Source: Caecitellus pseudoparvulus
Lineage: Eukaryota; Bigyra: Bicosoecida
Assembly: GCA_965644315.1 (NCBI GenBank)
Contig: CBFFRQ010000090.1
Coordinates: forward strand, 62,001 to 126,000
DNA length: 64,000 bases
Direction: 5' to 3'
Both the position numbers and the translations under genes were made by a program. The number at the start of each line of letters is the position of its first letter. Positions within the stretch are counted from its first letter, which is position 1. This document shows positions 18,935 to 31,500 of the stretch, piece by piece. The notes beneath the pieces are model-generated. The model was not told the DNA's origin. It saw only the letters and a list, made by a program, of their open reading frames with translations, and ran no database searches.

Positions 18935-20765
18935 ATGGCGCAGCCGGTCGAGACAGCTGCAGAGAGTGCCTTCGAGAGGTCTGATGCTCAGGAACTTGCC
19001 CAAGCTGTGGAGACGTTCCAGAACCTCCGAGCAGCCAACAAGCGAAGGTGTGTCGGCCGCCGTGTCTGGGATGACCTGCAGCTGAGGCAACAGCCCCCTC
19101 TCCCTTTTGCGCGCTCGCAGGGCGGAGCGATTCGGATCCAAGTACGTCGAGCCGGACATCGCGTCTTGTGGGTTTTCATCAGTGCTCTCGAGGCGTGTCC
19201 TGGCGCACCTGCGCTCCATCGGTGAGCTGCCAGCTGCCGGCGGCAAGCGCCGTGAGGGCAAGAAGCGCCAAAGTCTCGAAGATAATGACCTGGGCGACTT
19301 TGTGAGGGGCATCGACACTGCTTCGGAGACTGAAGCAGCCCGACGAGCAGCCAGGGCCGCTAAGTTTGGCATCAAGCCGCTCGCACTGGGCTCCACTGAG
19401 GGTTCTGATCTCAAAGCCCAGACTGAAGCCGACCCTGCAAGCCGCTTGCTGCCGCCGACTCACCTGGATGCCATGCAGGGCGGAGGCGGAGCTGCGTTGC
19501 TGGGCCCAGAGGCAGTGGCCCAGCTGCAGTCTCGCAGGGCCCGTGCCTCCCGGTTCGGCACGGTGGCAAAGGAGGACATGGTGGTGGCGCAGGCGGCATT
19601 CAGAGTGTTGGGATGCACCCTCCTCCTGGGCGGCTGTGCAGTGCCTGAGGGAAGCAGGGTGCCGCAGCCGGCTGACGAAGAGGGTGATGCAGCTGGTGCT
19701 GTTGTCGGCAGCGGCCCGACGGCTCCCGCGGCCGCGAGCGAGGCGGACACGGACGGTCAACTTGCAACGGAGCCCTCCACGGAGGGGACGGAGCTGCCGA
19801 CGCCCCAAGGCAGCCCTGAAGCACCGCCTGTTCCCACAGTCATCCCTGAGTCGGGATCTGCCCCCTCACCTGCAGCGCAAGCAAGCCTAGATGTGGCACA
19901 ACAGCCAGCTGTGTCCCGCCTGCCCAAACCAGAACCGGGTGAGGAGTCCGGAAGAGGAGGCACCTTTGCAGTGCGCCCCGAGGCCGTTCACTTGCGTGGG
20001 CCTGGGTACCTCCCCCTGTCCACGCGTGACCTTATGTCACACTTCAGAGCCTTCCGGCCAAGCTGGGTGGAGTGGCTGAACGGGGTGGCGGCGAATGTGC
20101 TGTTTCACAGCCGAGACGACGCCGCACGTGCCATGGCACAGCTGACGTCGCCCATTCCCAAGTGCTCCGGGATCCCCTCCACCCACCCCGCGTGGCGTGT
20201 GTCCACCGCACCCCTCACCAAGAGCAAGACTGACAAGTGGGGCCCTGCTGGGGACACGGTGACGGTGTATGCTCGCTATGCCACCGACCAGGACACACGT
20301 GACCGTGCCAAGCGCACGGCAGGTGCACGCACATACGGCACCTGGGGCAGTAAGGCGGCGCAGCGCGTGGCACTGAGCAGCAGCGCCATCAGCTTCGCCC
20401 AGGCCATGGCTGGGGATGAGGCCCCCCTTGAGCCCGGCGCAGACGTGACCATCACTCTGTCCAGGAAAGGGCGCAAGGTCGGGCCCCGGGGCAGGGGCGC
20501 CTCTCGAGCGCGGCGCAACCCCGCCAAGGCGGCAGCGGTGGTCCTGCAGCGCCAGCTGCACGCTGCCTTGCCCTCCAAGCGGCGCGTCGGGGGCTCAAAG
20601 CGCCAGCGAACGCAAGAGGAGGCCCATGGCGCCAGCTCGGGAGAGAAGGCAGCTAAGACTTCCCGTGCCGCTGCCCCTACCTCAGGCGGTGCTGGAAGTG
20701 ACTCGGCGACAGCTGCAACGGAGCCAGCCAGTGCCGCATCTGGCTCAGCTGTCGTGCAGGGGTAA
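18935..20765 (+). CDS. Nuclear cap-binding protein subunit 3 (NCBP3)-like
   Basis: Two exons, 18935-19047 and 19121-20765 (73-bp intron, GTGTGT donor), giving 585 residues. The splice restores NKRRAERFGSKY, and further [RK]RA-x-[RK]FG boxes follow (ARAAKFGIKPL, RRARASRFGT). Such boxes also occur in the RNA-export proteins NCBP3 and SARNP/Tho1. Residues about 330-385 form the degenerate RRM typical of NCBP3: VHLRGPGYLPLSTRDL, then HFRAFRPSWVEWLNG and ANVLFHSRDDAARAM. In animals NCBP3 binds the m7G cap with NCBP1 and helps mRNA export; the WLN-x(4)-NV[LV] motif is the cap-binding segment. The C-terminus is basic and Lys/Arg/Ser-rich. The central 120 residues are Pro/Ala/Glu-rich and probably disordered. 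Confidence 0.75.
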
Positions 20766-20991
20766 TGCGGGCGCAGCTGCAACTGCACGTGATAGTTCAA
20801 TTCAAATACAACACATTTCAGGCGTGCAGATGCATTCCTCTCGGCCTACTCATGCCTTTGTCCACCAAGCACCTCAACAGGCTCTACTCTCCAGCAGGCA
20901 GCGTTTCGCGGGGGAGTTTCACCCTGGTGCACGCCTTGCAAGACTCGCGACGCCCGCCCCCCTCACTAAGCCCAAGAGGAAGCCACTCGTC

Positions 20992-23900
20992 ATGGCACAG
21001 TCGTGTATTGTCTGGCTTTCGTCTGGGCGCCATCTCTTCCACTCTGGCCATGTCTGTGCGGCAGCACCGGAAGGCGCCTCCTGCCTCGTGCTCACCTGCC
21101 GCGACGTGCCAGTCACCGTGGAAGGCATGCTGCACGGCCGCCTGCATGCAAGCAGCCAAGCCCCTGAAAGCGGTAGCACTGACGCCTCGCGTCCATGCAG
21201 CATCAGCTGTGTTCGGGCCGCGTGGACCACCACCACGGGCCTGGACGTTGCCCGGGCCACGAGCAAGCCACAGCTGCGGGATGTGGCGGAGGCGCCTTCC
21301 GCGCAAGCCGCCACAGTGGCCCACATCACGCAAGCGTTGAAGGTGTGTTGTAATGACGTCTTTTAAGCAACCATGTGCCCTGTTTCTCCCTGGAAACACT
21401 GCTGACGATGTCCTGTCGCCCGTCTGGGCTCTGCGGTTGGTCGCAGGCGACCCACCCGTCCTTCGCAGCATCCGCACGACCCTGCCGCCTTCTCTTTTGC
21501 AGGCTGCGGCGACGAGCATCGGCGCAGGCGTCATTCTTACCCCCCATGCTCCCAGTGGCGTGCACCGCTGCTTGCTGGCTGAAGTCAAGGTGGCGCTGGA
21601 AGCGGTTGGGCTGGACCTGCAGCCGCTGCGCGTGCTGGGACTGGACCAATTGGCCGACCCCACCAGCCCACCCCCTGCTGCATCTTGCGCCTCCTTTGCC
21701 GCATTTTCAGCGAGTTTAGATGTTGTGATCCCTGCCCCCTGCCCCCGCCTGCAAGGTGTGAGCCCCTCCAGCGCTGCGCCAGCGGCAGCGTCTGCGCTGA
21801 TTTCCGCAGCCTCGAAGCCTGAGTTGCCGGAACCCACGGCAGGCACACCAGCAGGCCAGTACGTCGCCATGGAGGGCGTGCCGCTACCTCTCACGTGGTG
21901 GCCCTTGTGGGCCATGCACCCCCACCTCCTCCACCTCGCACTGCCGTCACTCACTGTCGAAGACTGCGAAAAGCCACAGGCTGGCTTGCTGTGGTGGCAC
22001 GGTCACGGCCTACTGCACCACGGGCTGGCCCGGTGCCTGGAGGCTGGTGCCGTGACACCGTCCACGCTGTGGCACGGCGTGTCGTCCCTCCTCGTCACCT
22101 GTGAGGCGTTGCAATCGGCAGTGGGCACAGGGGGTGCTTCGCCCACTGCCGCAGACGAACAGCAACTGACGGGTGACTCCGCAACTGCTGCAGCCGGGGT
22201 CGCGAGCGCCATGCTGCAGCCACTGTTGGGTTGTGTTGCGCTGGGCAGTGTGGAGGAGAGCTCGCCGGCTGCAGTACGGGAGGCACTAGAGGCTGCCGGA
22301 GTGCCGGGCGACGCTGCCGGGCTGTGGGGCAGCTTGTCTCGCCTGGGCACGTCAGCGGGCACCGCTGCCACGCCCCCTGCCTTCATTGCAAACCCACCAC
22401 AAGCACCCTCAGAGGCTGCACCTACTAGTGGTGGTGGTGCAAGTGCTTCCATTGTGGAGGCGGTTGGAAGCGCCGTCCAAGGTGCCATGACGGATGCGGC
22501 ATCGGACCTGACTGCCGCCGCCAAGGCAGCCCTGTACACCGCTGCCACAGCTCAGCGGCAGTGGTGCAGGGCCATGCTGCAAGACCTCACCATGCTCGAG
22601 TGGGCGGGGCATGCCCAGGAGCACTTTCCCCACGTGTGGGAGGGGCCCCTGCGGCCGGAGCTGGCGGGCCTTCCCTGGGCGCCGGGCTTCAGAGGGGGGG
22701 CAGGGGCCGTGGCAGAGGCGGTGCAGCGTGCCGCCACTGCACACACCTGCACCAGTGCCGCGTCACCTGCAGAGGCAGTGCAGGTCGCCCTGGCTCTGGG
22801 CCGCACGGGGTTCCCACTCGCAGATGCCATGACCCGGGCACTGGCCACGGGAGCCGCCCTGCCCCCCGCTGCCGCGCCCCAGGGACTGAACGCAGAGCTG
22901 CCGGGTGCGCCCCCAACCACAAGCATGCCAGAGACCCTGCGAGCGGTGCAGGAGGGGCTGCAGGCTCACCCCCTGGCTCTGCCGCCGCCACTTGTTTCCC
23001 TCTCACACCACGTCAGCGTGCGGTGCCTGACTGGCTTCCTGGCTCAGTACGCCCGGCTTCCATGGGGCATGGCCCTCGCCTCCCTCGCTGCCCTGTCTCC
23101 CGAGCTGGGCTGGCTGCTGTGCGCGCCCTCGAGTGGGCCGGGGCTGCTCCTAGCTGTGCAGTGGGCGGTGGGGTTCGTGCCTGACCCCACCAGCCCCGCA
23201 CCACACCCACATGCCGCCATTGTGCCCAGCTCCACCTTTGCAGCTGCCTCACTGGATGCCAGCGGCGCCTTCACGGCAGCCTGGTTGCCACAGGTGTCCG
23301 CTCTTTTCCCGGACGCGGGCGCGGCCACGCCCCCTGGGGTCGTGCCTGCACTGCTCCGCCCGTGGCAGATCCCCGCCGCCGCAACGCAGCTGGCAGCCTC
23401 CCCCTTCGGACAGGCCTTCGGCGCAGGGCAGGCATCGCGCGGAGGGTCAGCCCCCGCCAGTGGGAAGGGCTCAGGTGGCTGGGGCTGGTTTGGCAAGAAG
23501 AGCGGGAGCGCAGAAGCGACGACTGCCGCACCCCCACCCACCTTTCCCCTCGCCCTGCCCACCCCACCGTTCGAAACGTACTGCCTGCCCATGCTAGATG
23601 TTGCACAAGCCCGCAAGGCGCTGATCAAGGCTGTGGGTGGTGTCAGTGACGCTGCTCGGGGTGGGCTCGTGAAGGCGGCGGCTGCCCTCGGCAGGGACAC
23701 CTCCCCCTCCGCGCACGCCCTGGACATTCCCTTGCCTGCCCCAGGCCCCTTGCCTCGCCAAGCCGCCCATGGAGTCCCCGTCGCGCCAGGCCCCGCGCCC
23801 CTGGCAGTGACAGGGCAGAACACAGGCGAGGCGCCGTTCCAACAGGCCATGCAGGAGGGACAGCACCCCGAGCCAGAGGACGGGGACGCCCTGCCGCCTG

Positions 23901-25036
23901 CCTGGCTAGGCACCGCCAGCTCCGTGGGGGGGCAGCCCGTCGCCTCTGCTGCCGTCGCACAGAGCATGCGGGCATCCCTTGCGCTGTGGGGTGGGCAGGG
24001 CGGCTCGTGGGACGTGCCCCCAGCGGGGCTGGGTCGCTGGGCTGGGCCCAGCATGGCGGTGCCCACGCAGCACGCTGCAGCGGCAGGTGGGTCCACGCAC
24101 TCGCCCACTCCTGCACAGGCTCTTGCGCAACTGGAAGCCTCCAAGGCCAAAGCCAAGGCCGCCTGGTTCGGTGGGACCGACGAGGCGGCGGCGGCCGGGG
24201 AAGGGGAGCCCTTTCACGTCGTGTCCCAGCAGGCAGTGGCCGCGTGCTTTCCCTCCCCCGCCGCCGCCACCTCTGCCCACGCCATGCTGCAGAACAGAGG
24301 CTACCTCCCGCTCGTCGGCTGCGACGTGGCGTGGGGCCGCGTGGAGGGGAACCTTCTCCTTACGGAGGAAGATGCGTGGGTGTTGCTGGGCATGGACGTG
24401 GAAGACCCGACAACTGTGGGCATGTCCCAAGTCCTCGCCAATGCGGACCTGCAACTCAAAGTGTACATGGCAGAGGTTGGCAGCACGGGGCTGAAGATGG
24501 TGCTGGGGCGCAGCACCATCCCCGACCTGGCAGCGGAAGACGCGGTGGCCGCCATCGCGCGCCTGAGCCAGTACAAGCGGTGGGACCTGACGTGGATGCA
24601 CGTGCGCCGCCTGTGCCGCCTGGACGCCTTCAACGAAGCGCTGTACTTCCTCGCTGACACGCCGCCGCCGCCCATGAACGCCATCGTGGCCCAGCGTGAC
24701 TTTGTCATGCTGCGCCACGTCCTGACTGACCCCATTGCTGGCGCACACTGCATCGCTTTTCGCAACGGCGCACACGCCGCCGTGCCAGAGGTCAAGCCCA
24801 ACATCAGAGGCTTCACGCTGGGCGTTGTGGGGTTCATCGTCAAGGACCTGGGGCCAGGCAAGGGCTGCTCAGTCACTTTCACCACCGGTGCCAACATGAA
24901 GGGCAGCATCCCGGCCATGCTCGTGAACTTTGTGGCCAAGCGCACGCCCGTGATGTGGATCACCCGGCTCAAGGAAGCGGTGCAGAGGTTCAAGGCCGAG
25001 CAGGGTGAGGCGGCTGCTGCAGCCGGCAGCGGCTAG
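20992..25036 (+). CDS. Large protein with C-terminal START lipid-binding domain
   Basis: Two exons, 20992-21342 and 21503-25036, with a 160-bp phase-0 intron (GTGTGT donor; TCTCTTTTGCAG acceptor), giving 1,294 residues. The C-terminal ~210 residues are START-like: YKRWDLTWMHVRRL, AQRDFVMLRHVL, HCIAFRNGAH, IRGFTLGVVGFIVKDL, CSVTFTTGANMKGSIPAMLVN. START domains bind sterols, phospholipids or ceramide and move them between membranes. The N-terminal ~1,000 residues are Ala/Pro/Leu-rich, contain several predicted helical stretches (LWWHGHGLLHHGLARCLEAG) and match no family I know; there is no clear membrane helix or signal peptide. If the intron is not real, translation could start at 21353. That would give the same C-terminus with a different N-terminus. 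Confidence 0.7.
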
Positions 25037-25242
25037 CCTCCAGAGCAAATCTGGGGCCCATTGACATGCTCATCCCGGCACACATCCGATTCCCAATCAA
25101 TTCATTCTTCGTGATCATTACTCGCGCTGGCGTCACGGGCAAGCCAGTGGGTGGACAGCTGTGCAACAGCAAGCAGACACGGAAGTCCCTGTCCACACTG
25201 CTGCCAAGCACACGGCCCAGAGCGTTTGATCACCCGCGCATC

Positions 25243-27383
25243 ATGGCTGGCGCTGCTGTGCCGGCGAATGGGCTGGTTGAGATTGTTCCTATCCCCGTCT
25301 CCAAGCTGCCCGCTGTCTACGACCCCGTACCTGACGCTGCCGCAAGCACTGTGCTCAGAGTTGGCGGTTGGAGGTTGCACCACGTGCATGGAGCGGCTGC
25401 AGCGCTGGGCAGGTACATGTTTGGAAATGCGCCCAGTGATGAGTCAGAATGCTTGTCTTTACAGCCTTTGCGTTGCGGTGCGTTCAGCGCTGCGAGCAAG
25501 TGTGTGCGGTGGCCAGGCGTTGCACGCGACGCCCAGCGCTGCTTGCAGGCGACATCCTCGTGGCAACGCAATGTAAGGAGCTGTGGTCGTGGACCATGGA
25601 CGCAGGAGATGCGGTCCTGTCACATCTCAAGTCTTGCGCTGGCCTGGAGGTGACACTGTTCGTCGCAAGGTGGGACCTGCGAGCACTGGCCCTGCACGGG
25701 CACTCTGCGCTGTCACACCTGGCCCCTGGCGCCCCGTGGGCGCTGCAATCGCCCAAGGCACTGGCCGACAAGCCGCTCCTAGTCCCCAATGATGACGATG
25801 AGGGCGCAACTGTCTCTCTGATCGGCTTCAGTGCCCCGCCTGCCTTCATCCCCCTCTGCCGCTTGGGTGGCGCCGACCAGCCAGACTTCGGCAAGGGCTT
25901 CGTTGTGGTGCACAGTGGCGTGAATGGCCAGACCAGTGCTGCAGCTGGCTCTGAAGATGAGGGTGTGGTCATGAATCGCGTCCTGGCGGCTCAGTCGCTG
26001 CTGGGAAACTGGCGGTACAAGACCCACGTGCGCAGGAAGAGCATTTCGTGCATCCGACTTGCATACGCGGCCAAAGTCTTGGCTGCCGCAGCGCAAGCCT
26101 TGACCAAGTCTGCAGATAGCACCATTTGCACTGCAGTGGAGAGGCGCCTGCCTCGCCTGGTCAGGGCCAACGTGTCGGTGCACTTTGGGACCCGGGTGCC
26201 AGCCAACGCACGTGTGCGCTTGACAGCTCGCATGTGTGCCTTTTGGATGGGGGCCTTGTCAGTTGGAGGCGCCTTGCTCCGACGAGAGCCGCCTTCTGCG
26301 CAGCCCAAAGTGCCTGAACTGCTTGTGGAACTCGGGACTGTTGCGCTTGCGTCACTGCAACCCGTCGCGGCTTGCATACGTGTTGGCCCGGGAGGGGGCG
26401 GCGATGGGACCATGCGGCCTCTAGTGCCAGTGGCGACGCTTGTGCAGCAGTCCCGTGCCCTGGGCATCCCGTGGATTGTGTCGGCCACCGCTCTGAAGGA
26501 GGGGCAGCCGCCCGCAGAAGATGGGGAGCCGGCGTCAGTCGTCACTGTCCACTCGAAGCAACATGGGGCTCAGGTGACCATCCCGGTGCCTGCCCTGCAG
26601 GCACTGGTGGAGGAAGAAGTGAAGGACCTGGAGACCTTCCGACTTGACATGGAGGGCATGCAGGAAGTGCACCGCAGCGCGGAGGGCGACCAGAACCCCA
26701 TGCAGGCTCTGCGGGTACGCCAGGATAGGCTGCACACAGAGATGCTGCCTGCCCTGCGGGAGCGCCTGCAGCCCATGGCAGACTTGGAGCGAGCGGAAGC
26801 GACCCTGCTGCAGGCAACGCAGGCATACTCGCACTTTCTGCGGAATTACTCAGACTTGCGCAGGGGCGTGGACCGAAGTGTCATTTTGGGTGAGGGCGGG
26901 GCTCTGCCTCCTGCCGCTGGAGCGGGTGCGCCAGCCCCACAAGAGCCAGGCCAAGCCGGAGCAGAGGACCCCGGCAGCTTTCATGCGCTAGCACAGGCGT
27001 CCCCACCGCGCTCGACGTGGAGCACAATCCTCTCGTTTGTCGCTGGGCCGGAGCGCACGCCTGAGCCCGTGTCCTCGGCGGATGGCGCCCCGAGTGCCCA
27101 GGCAGCGGCAGCGCCTGTGGTCCCGAGCGCAATCGGTGAGCTCTACATGGGAGATCTCATGTACAGGGAGAAGTTAGAAAGGGTCCAAGTCGATGCTGAA
27201 GCGGCAAACCAGCGGATGAACGCCCTGTACGACAAGGCTCGGGAGGACTCTGCGGGTTGGCTGTGCTCCTCCCACCCCACCTGCATGGACCGCCTGCCCA
27301 TTTTGCACGCTATTTTTGTTGTGAGCGTCCTTTTCACGTTGGCCTTTGCTGGCATCCTCGTCTCTCGGGTGTCTCGCACTTGA
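25243..27383 (+). CDS. Probable tail-anchored membrane protein, unknown family
   Basis: Three exons, 25243-25412, 25465-25499 and 25549-27383, giving 679 residues. The middle exon is only 35 bp, and the introns are 52 and 49 bp. The model keeps phase throughout and joins VHGAAAALG to SLCVAVRSALRAS and DILVATQCKELW. A mixed alpha/beta N-terminal half is followed by a coiled-coil region with LVEEEVKDLETFRLDMEG and ADLERAEATLLQATQ. A disordered Pro/Ala linker and a membrane-proximal helix come next. The last ~25 residues (LPILHAIFVVSVLFTLAFAG) form one hydrophobic segment ending SRVSRT, as in C-tail-anchored proteins of the ER or mitochondrial outer membrane. I do not recognise the family. Confidence 0.6.
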
Positions 27384-27439
27384 GCGACAAGTTCGCCGCA
27401 AACGCGTGGAGGGTTGCATTGCTCTGGTTGCACAGGCTC

Positions 27440-28452
27440 CTACAAAACAATGGTAACAACAGCGAGGACAACGTTAAGAAGAAGCAGTCCTAAGATGGCG
27501 CTCAACCATGGTGTGTGGTTCTCCTCGGGGGCTGAAATGCTCACCGGCAAGCCGTTGTGGTCCACGGTCACCACCAGTCCAGGTACGCCCTCTTGACGGA
27601 CGAGGTCAGGCACCTTGAGAGAGGCGTCTGGCTCAGGACGAGGGGGGGGCGCCGCCGCCTCTGCATCTGGCGCAGCCGCCCCTGTTTGAGGCGCAGTCGC
27701 TCCTGGTGTCGCTTCCCCAGCACCCGCACGCATGGCATCCAGACCCCTTTCGACAGCGCTGCCGACGACTGCACCGGCAATGCCGGTCTGGGCTACCACC
27801 GCCCTAGCAGAGTCCAAGCCGCGCCGTTGTGCCTCCAATTCACTGCCCATGATCTGCTGCATGGCGCACTTGACTGGCTGGCCAGACAGAAACACTCTCG
27901 GCGACAGCAGGCAGCCCAGGTGCAGCGCAGCGTCCTTGTTTAGGGCCACCAGCTGCTTCGTGTTCTGCTTCACCATGCGCTGCTGCTCTTTGAAGGAAAA
28001 AGAAGCTTGCTTTCTCACTTCCTCAAAAGCCTGCGGGCGGGGTGAAAAGCTCGCGCTGCAACTTGCCCCCTCGGCTTGGGCCAACGAGCTGCTCAACTCA
28101 CCCCCTTGATTCGCACAGCCTCTTGCTTGCCGCTGGCGAGCAGTGCTTCGAAGCGGTGCTGCATGCTGCTCATGTAGTCGGCATGGTATGCAGCTGCGAG
28201 TTGCTGCGCCGGGGTGGAGGGGAGGGACAAGTGCGAAGTGGCCCAGCCAAGTGCTGGTCGCTGCAACCGCACCCGGAGAAGCTGCAACAGTTCCTCATGC
28301 TGCGACACCGCCCGGCTCACGACACTGGTATCAGACAGTGCTCGATCCCACTCTTTGGCTGCTGTCGTGCTCAACTCTCGCAGGGAGTGGCCTGTCTCGA
28401 GGAGGGTCGCCAGCGCATCGGCCTTATCCGGGTCTGCGCGCTGGCCCTCCAT
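27440..28452 (-). CDS. Probable tail-anchored protein with helical cytosolic domain
   Basis: Two exons on the minus strand, 28452-28102 and 28030-27440, with a 71-bp phase-0 intron (GTGAGT donor), giving 313 residues. The join gives AVRIKG followed by AFEEVRKQASF. The first 200 residues are mainly amphipathic helices (LRELSTTAAKEWDRAL, QHEELLQLLRVRLQR, MQHRFEALLASGKQE). A Pro/Ala-rich linker and the segment VPDLVRQEGVPGLVVTVDHN follow. The last 24 residues contain a single hydrophobic helix (LSAILGLLLLNVVLAVVTIV) ending the protein. The layout recalls SNARE-like or other membrane-tethering factors but no signature is present. It converges on the other tail-anchored gene with 56 bp between stops. 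Confidence 0.6.
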
Positions 28453-28592
28453 GCCGGCGGCGCAAGCCCTGCCAGCACCAAACCGCGATAAAAGAGGGAC
28501 AAATCAGGCGCTGAAGTGATAAGCGCTGCATAACAAGCTGTTAGCGTGTGCGTCGGGACAAGAAAATGAATTCCCAACGGGCCTGCACCAGG

Positions 28593-31500
28593 TCAGCGCT
28601 GGCGCTTGCGTCGCCTGGAACGCCGCCCACTGCTCGAGGCCCCCGATGCCATGCTGCGTTTGGCTGCCAGAGCCAGCGTGTTGCTGCCCACGGCCCGTGA
28701 CCTCGCAGCCGGGCCGCGGGGGGAAATCGAGGCGGCCAGGTCGAGCTGCAGCAGGGCAGCATCTGCGAACTCGGACCGACTGTGAGACTGGCCCAACTGT
28801 GCCACTGCCGCCGAGCCACGCCCTTGCGCTGAAAAGGCTTGCTTGTGGCTCCGCAGGGGAGGAGCCCGAGCAGCCTCTTCACGGGACGCCTTCCTGCTCG
28901 TGGCCGGCACGGGAAAAGGCATGTGCGCCGCCGCCTGTCGCAGAGACCTTGCGGAGTGGCTGCCTTCCAGGCGTCCTCGGGCTGAGACAGCTGGCGCAGC
29001 GCGCGTGGCCTGCCCTGGAGGCGTGGTCGGAGCAGGGGCATGCTGCGGCCCCGCCTTGCCGGCACGGATGTGCAGGTGTTCTGTAGAAGCCGTCGGGCTG
29101 GCTTGCGCCAAGGCGCTGCGAGGCAGGGCCACCAGGGGGTCTAGCCCGCCATGCACCTCGGCTGCGTCGCCTCGCACCCCCGCCCCCGCTGGCTGTGTGG
29201 CAGCAGAAGGGCCCAGTAACTGGCTGCCACTGATGGCATCCCGCCGCACGGACACGACGGCGGACGAGCCATCCGCGCTGAACACCACGGCAGGGCTGTC
29301 ATGGTAGGAGCGGGTGTCAGCCGAGCCGCGGGGTGATGCCGTGGTGTCCGCAGCCATCATGGTTTGCAGCGTGCCGTGCGACATCATGGAGAATGCTACG
29401 GATGGACCCCTGGCGCCGGGTGTTCGAGTCTGGCGCACGACGTCACGCAGGGACGAGTTGGGGGCAGCCTTGCTCTCCTGGCGTGGGGAGGCGCCTGCAA
29501 ACGGCACGGTGGCCACGAGAGCCAGGTCGAGGTGTGGCCCACCTTGTGGCTGGATGGTCTGGCTGCTGCGAGACGGGCTGATGAGGGGGGTCGGCCGGGG
29601 GGAGGCAGGGGACGGCGGCGGCAGACCAGCCCCTTTCCGAGGCCCGTGCGTGGCAGATGGCTCACGGCCCCCGCCGCCAAGTGCAGAGCCTACCCTCGCA
29701 GGAGAGGCAGGTGGGACCACATGCCGTCGCTGAGACAGTGTCGCGTTGGTCGCGGGGGGAGGGCCCTGGGCTGTGAGGGAGAAGCCTTCTGCGAAGGCTG
29801 GCTCCAGCACCGTCTGAAAGTCGTAGGCCTTGGGCGGCAGGGGCGAGCCGCCCCCCGCAGGCACGCCATGCCAGCGGGACGGGACTGAACCCAGGGGGCC
29901 AGGCACGAGCGAGGAGTCACTAGGCACGCCATGCAGCTCCCCTCCTGCGTCCACTTTATGTGTGCGGGGGCTGGCGCCAGTCTGTGGGACAGGCCGCAGT
30001 CCCGGCGTCTCTGACCCTGTGCTCTGGCGAAGTCCTGTCCCCGGCGTGCCTGGGCTGGTGAGCGGGGGACGTGGCTTGCGGGAGGCTGGGCTCACCAGTT
30101 CGGTGGCCGTTCGACGGGTCCGCGATGCTGGGCCGGGGCTGGGCGCAATGATAAGTGACTGCAGCGTCTCCCCGGGCGCATGTGGTACACGGTGCTGTGT
30201 CTGCAGCTGCAGCTCCTCTGCCGAGCTGCCAGCCCAAGGCCCGGGGCCGGGGCGCTGCACTTCACCCAAGGAGTCTGGGCTGTCTGGGCGCACCAGGAGC
30301 TCCCTGCGGGGGGACGTGTGAGTCGGGGACTGGGTTGACACAGCCTCTGCCCCACCAATGCGGGCTGAGAAGCCAAGGATGCCCTCTGGGGCCGACGCGC
30401 TGCCCTCGCTGGCTGTGGGGCTGGCGGGTGAGCGTGAGCTGCCTCGCAGCACCGCTTGACGGGTTGGGGCAGGGCTCCGGGCCCCTGGAACAGCTAGGCT
30501 GTGGGTAGCAGCCACACGCTGCGCTACGGTGGGCTCGTCTGATGCGAACGCTCCTTGAGCTGGGGCGGCAGCAGCACCCTTCAAGTTAGCCTCGGGCAGG
30601 TGTGCAGCTGATGCTGAGTGGCGCCCAGACGCCTGGTCGTCTGGCATGGGCAGGCTGCCAGTGCTGCTCGAGTTTCCCGAGGGCCCGGATGGGGCCATGG
30701 GCGTGTCCAGCGGCAAGTCGCCCAACTCCAGCCCCTCCTCCCCAGCCCCGCGCACCACCTTCACAGGGCTCTCCACGCCTTCCGAGGTGTCCCTGGATGC
30801 AGTGGACATCAGGTTCGTAGGTGACTGCCTGCCTCTTACCTGGCGCTCAACAGTCGTCTGCACGGGGGGAGGCAGGTGCCCATGCAGCTGCTGGCTCAGG
30901 CGCTCTGGCTGCTGGGTGGGTGGCGTTGCGGGGCGGTCGTCAGAAGCGTCACTGGACTGTGGCCTCACGGTCGAGGAAGGCCACCGGCCCACATCTGTGC
31001 CAGAGGCCAGCGACGCCGTCTCCACTCCAGACAGACCAGCAGCAGACTCCACCCGCGTCACGCCAGCGAGAGGCAGCAGGTCAGTGGACGCCGTGCTGCC
31101 CCCACGCTCGTCCGATTTTGACCCCTGCGTTGACTGCCCGCCCTGCAGGTCACGGCTGTGAGCAAAGGAGTGCACACCTACACCGTCAGCACTGGTCAGG
31201 GTGGAGGAGCGTGTGTCAGAAGCCTTGGACTCCTGGGGCGGCGACGCATCCAGCGTGGCCGCCGCACCTCCAGGCCTGCGCATGGCAATGCCTTGGAACG
31301 CACCGCCCACGGCAAAAGCCTCAGGGCTGCCAGCGGTGTCTGGGGTGCGCTTGGGGCTGAAGAGACGCATGGCGGCCGAGACCTTGGTGGCCATGCGGCT
31401 GACGTGGCGGGTAGCACGGGCGTGCTTGCGGCGGCGCACGCGCATGCGCTCCACCGAGTGCTCCACCACGACACCCGCCGCCTCACCAGAGCCAGTTGCA

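Noticed and set aside
20884-21954. 356-residue minus-strand frame overlapping the START gene
   Set aside because: No recognisable features; the plus strand gives two exons with matched phase and consistent composition.
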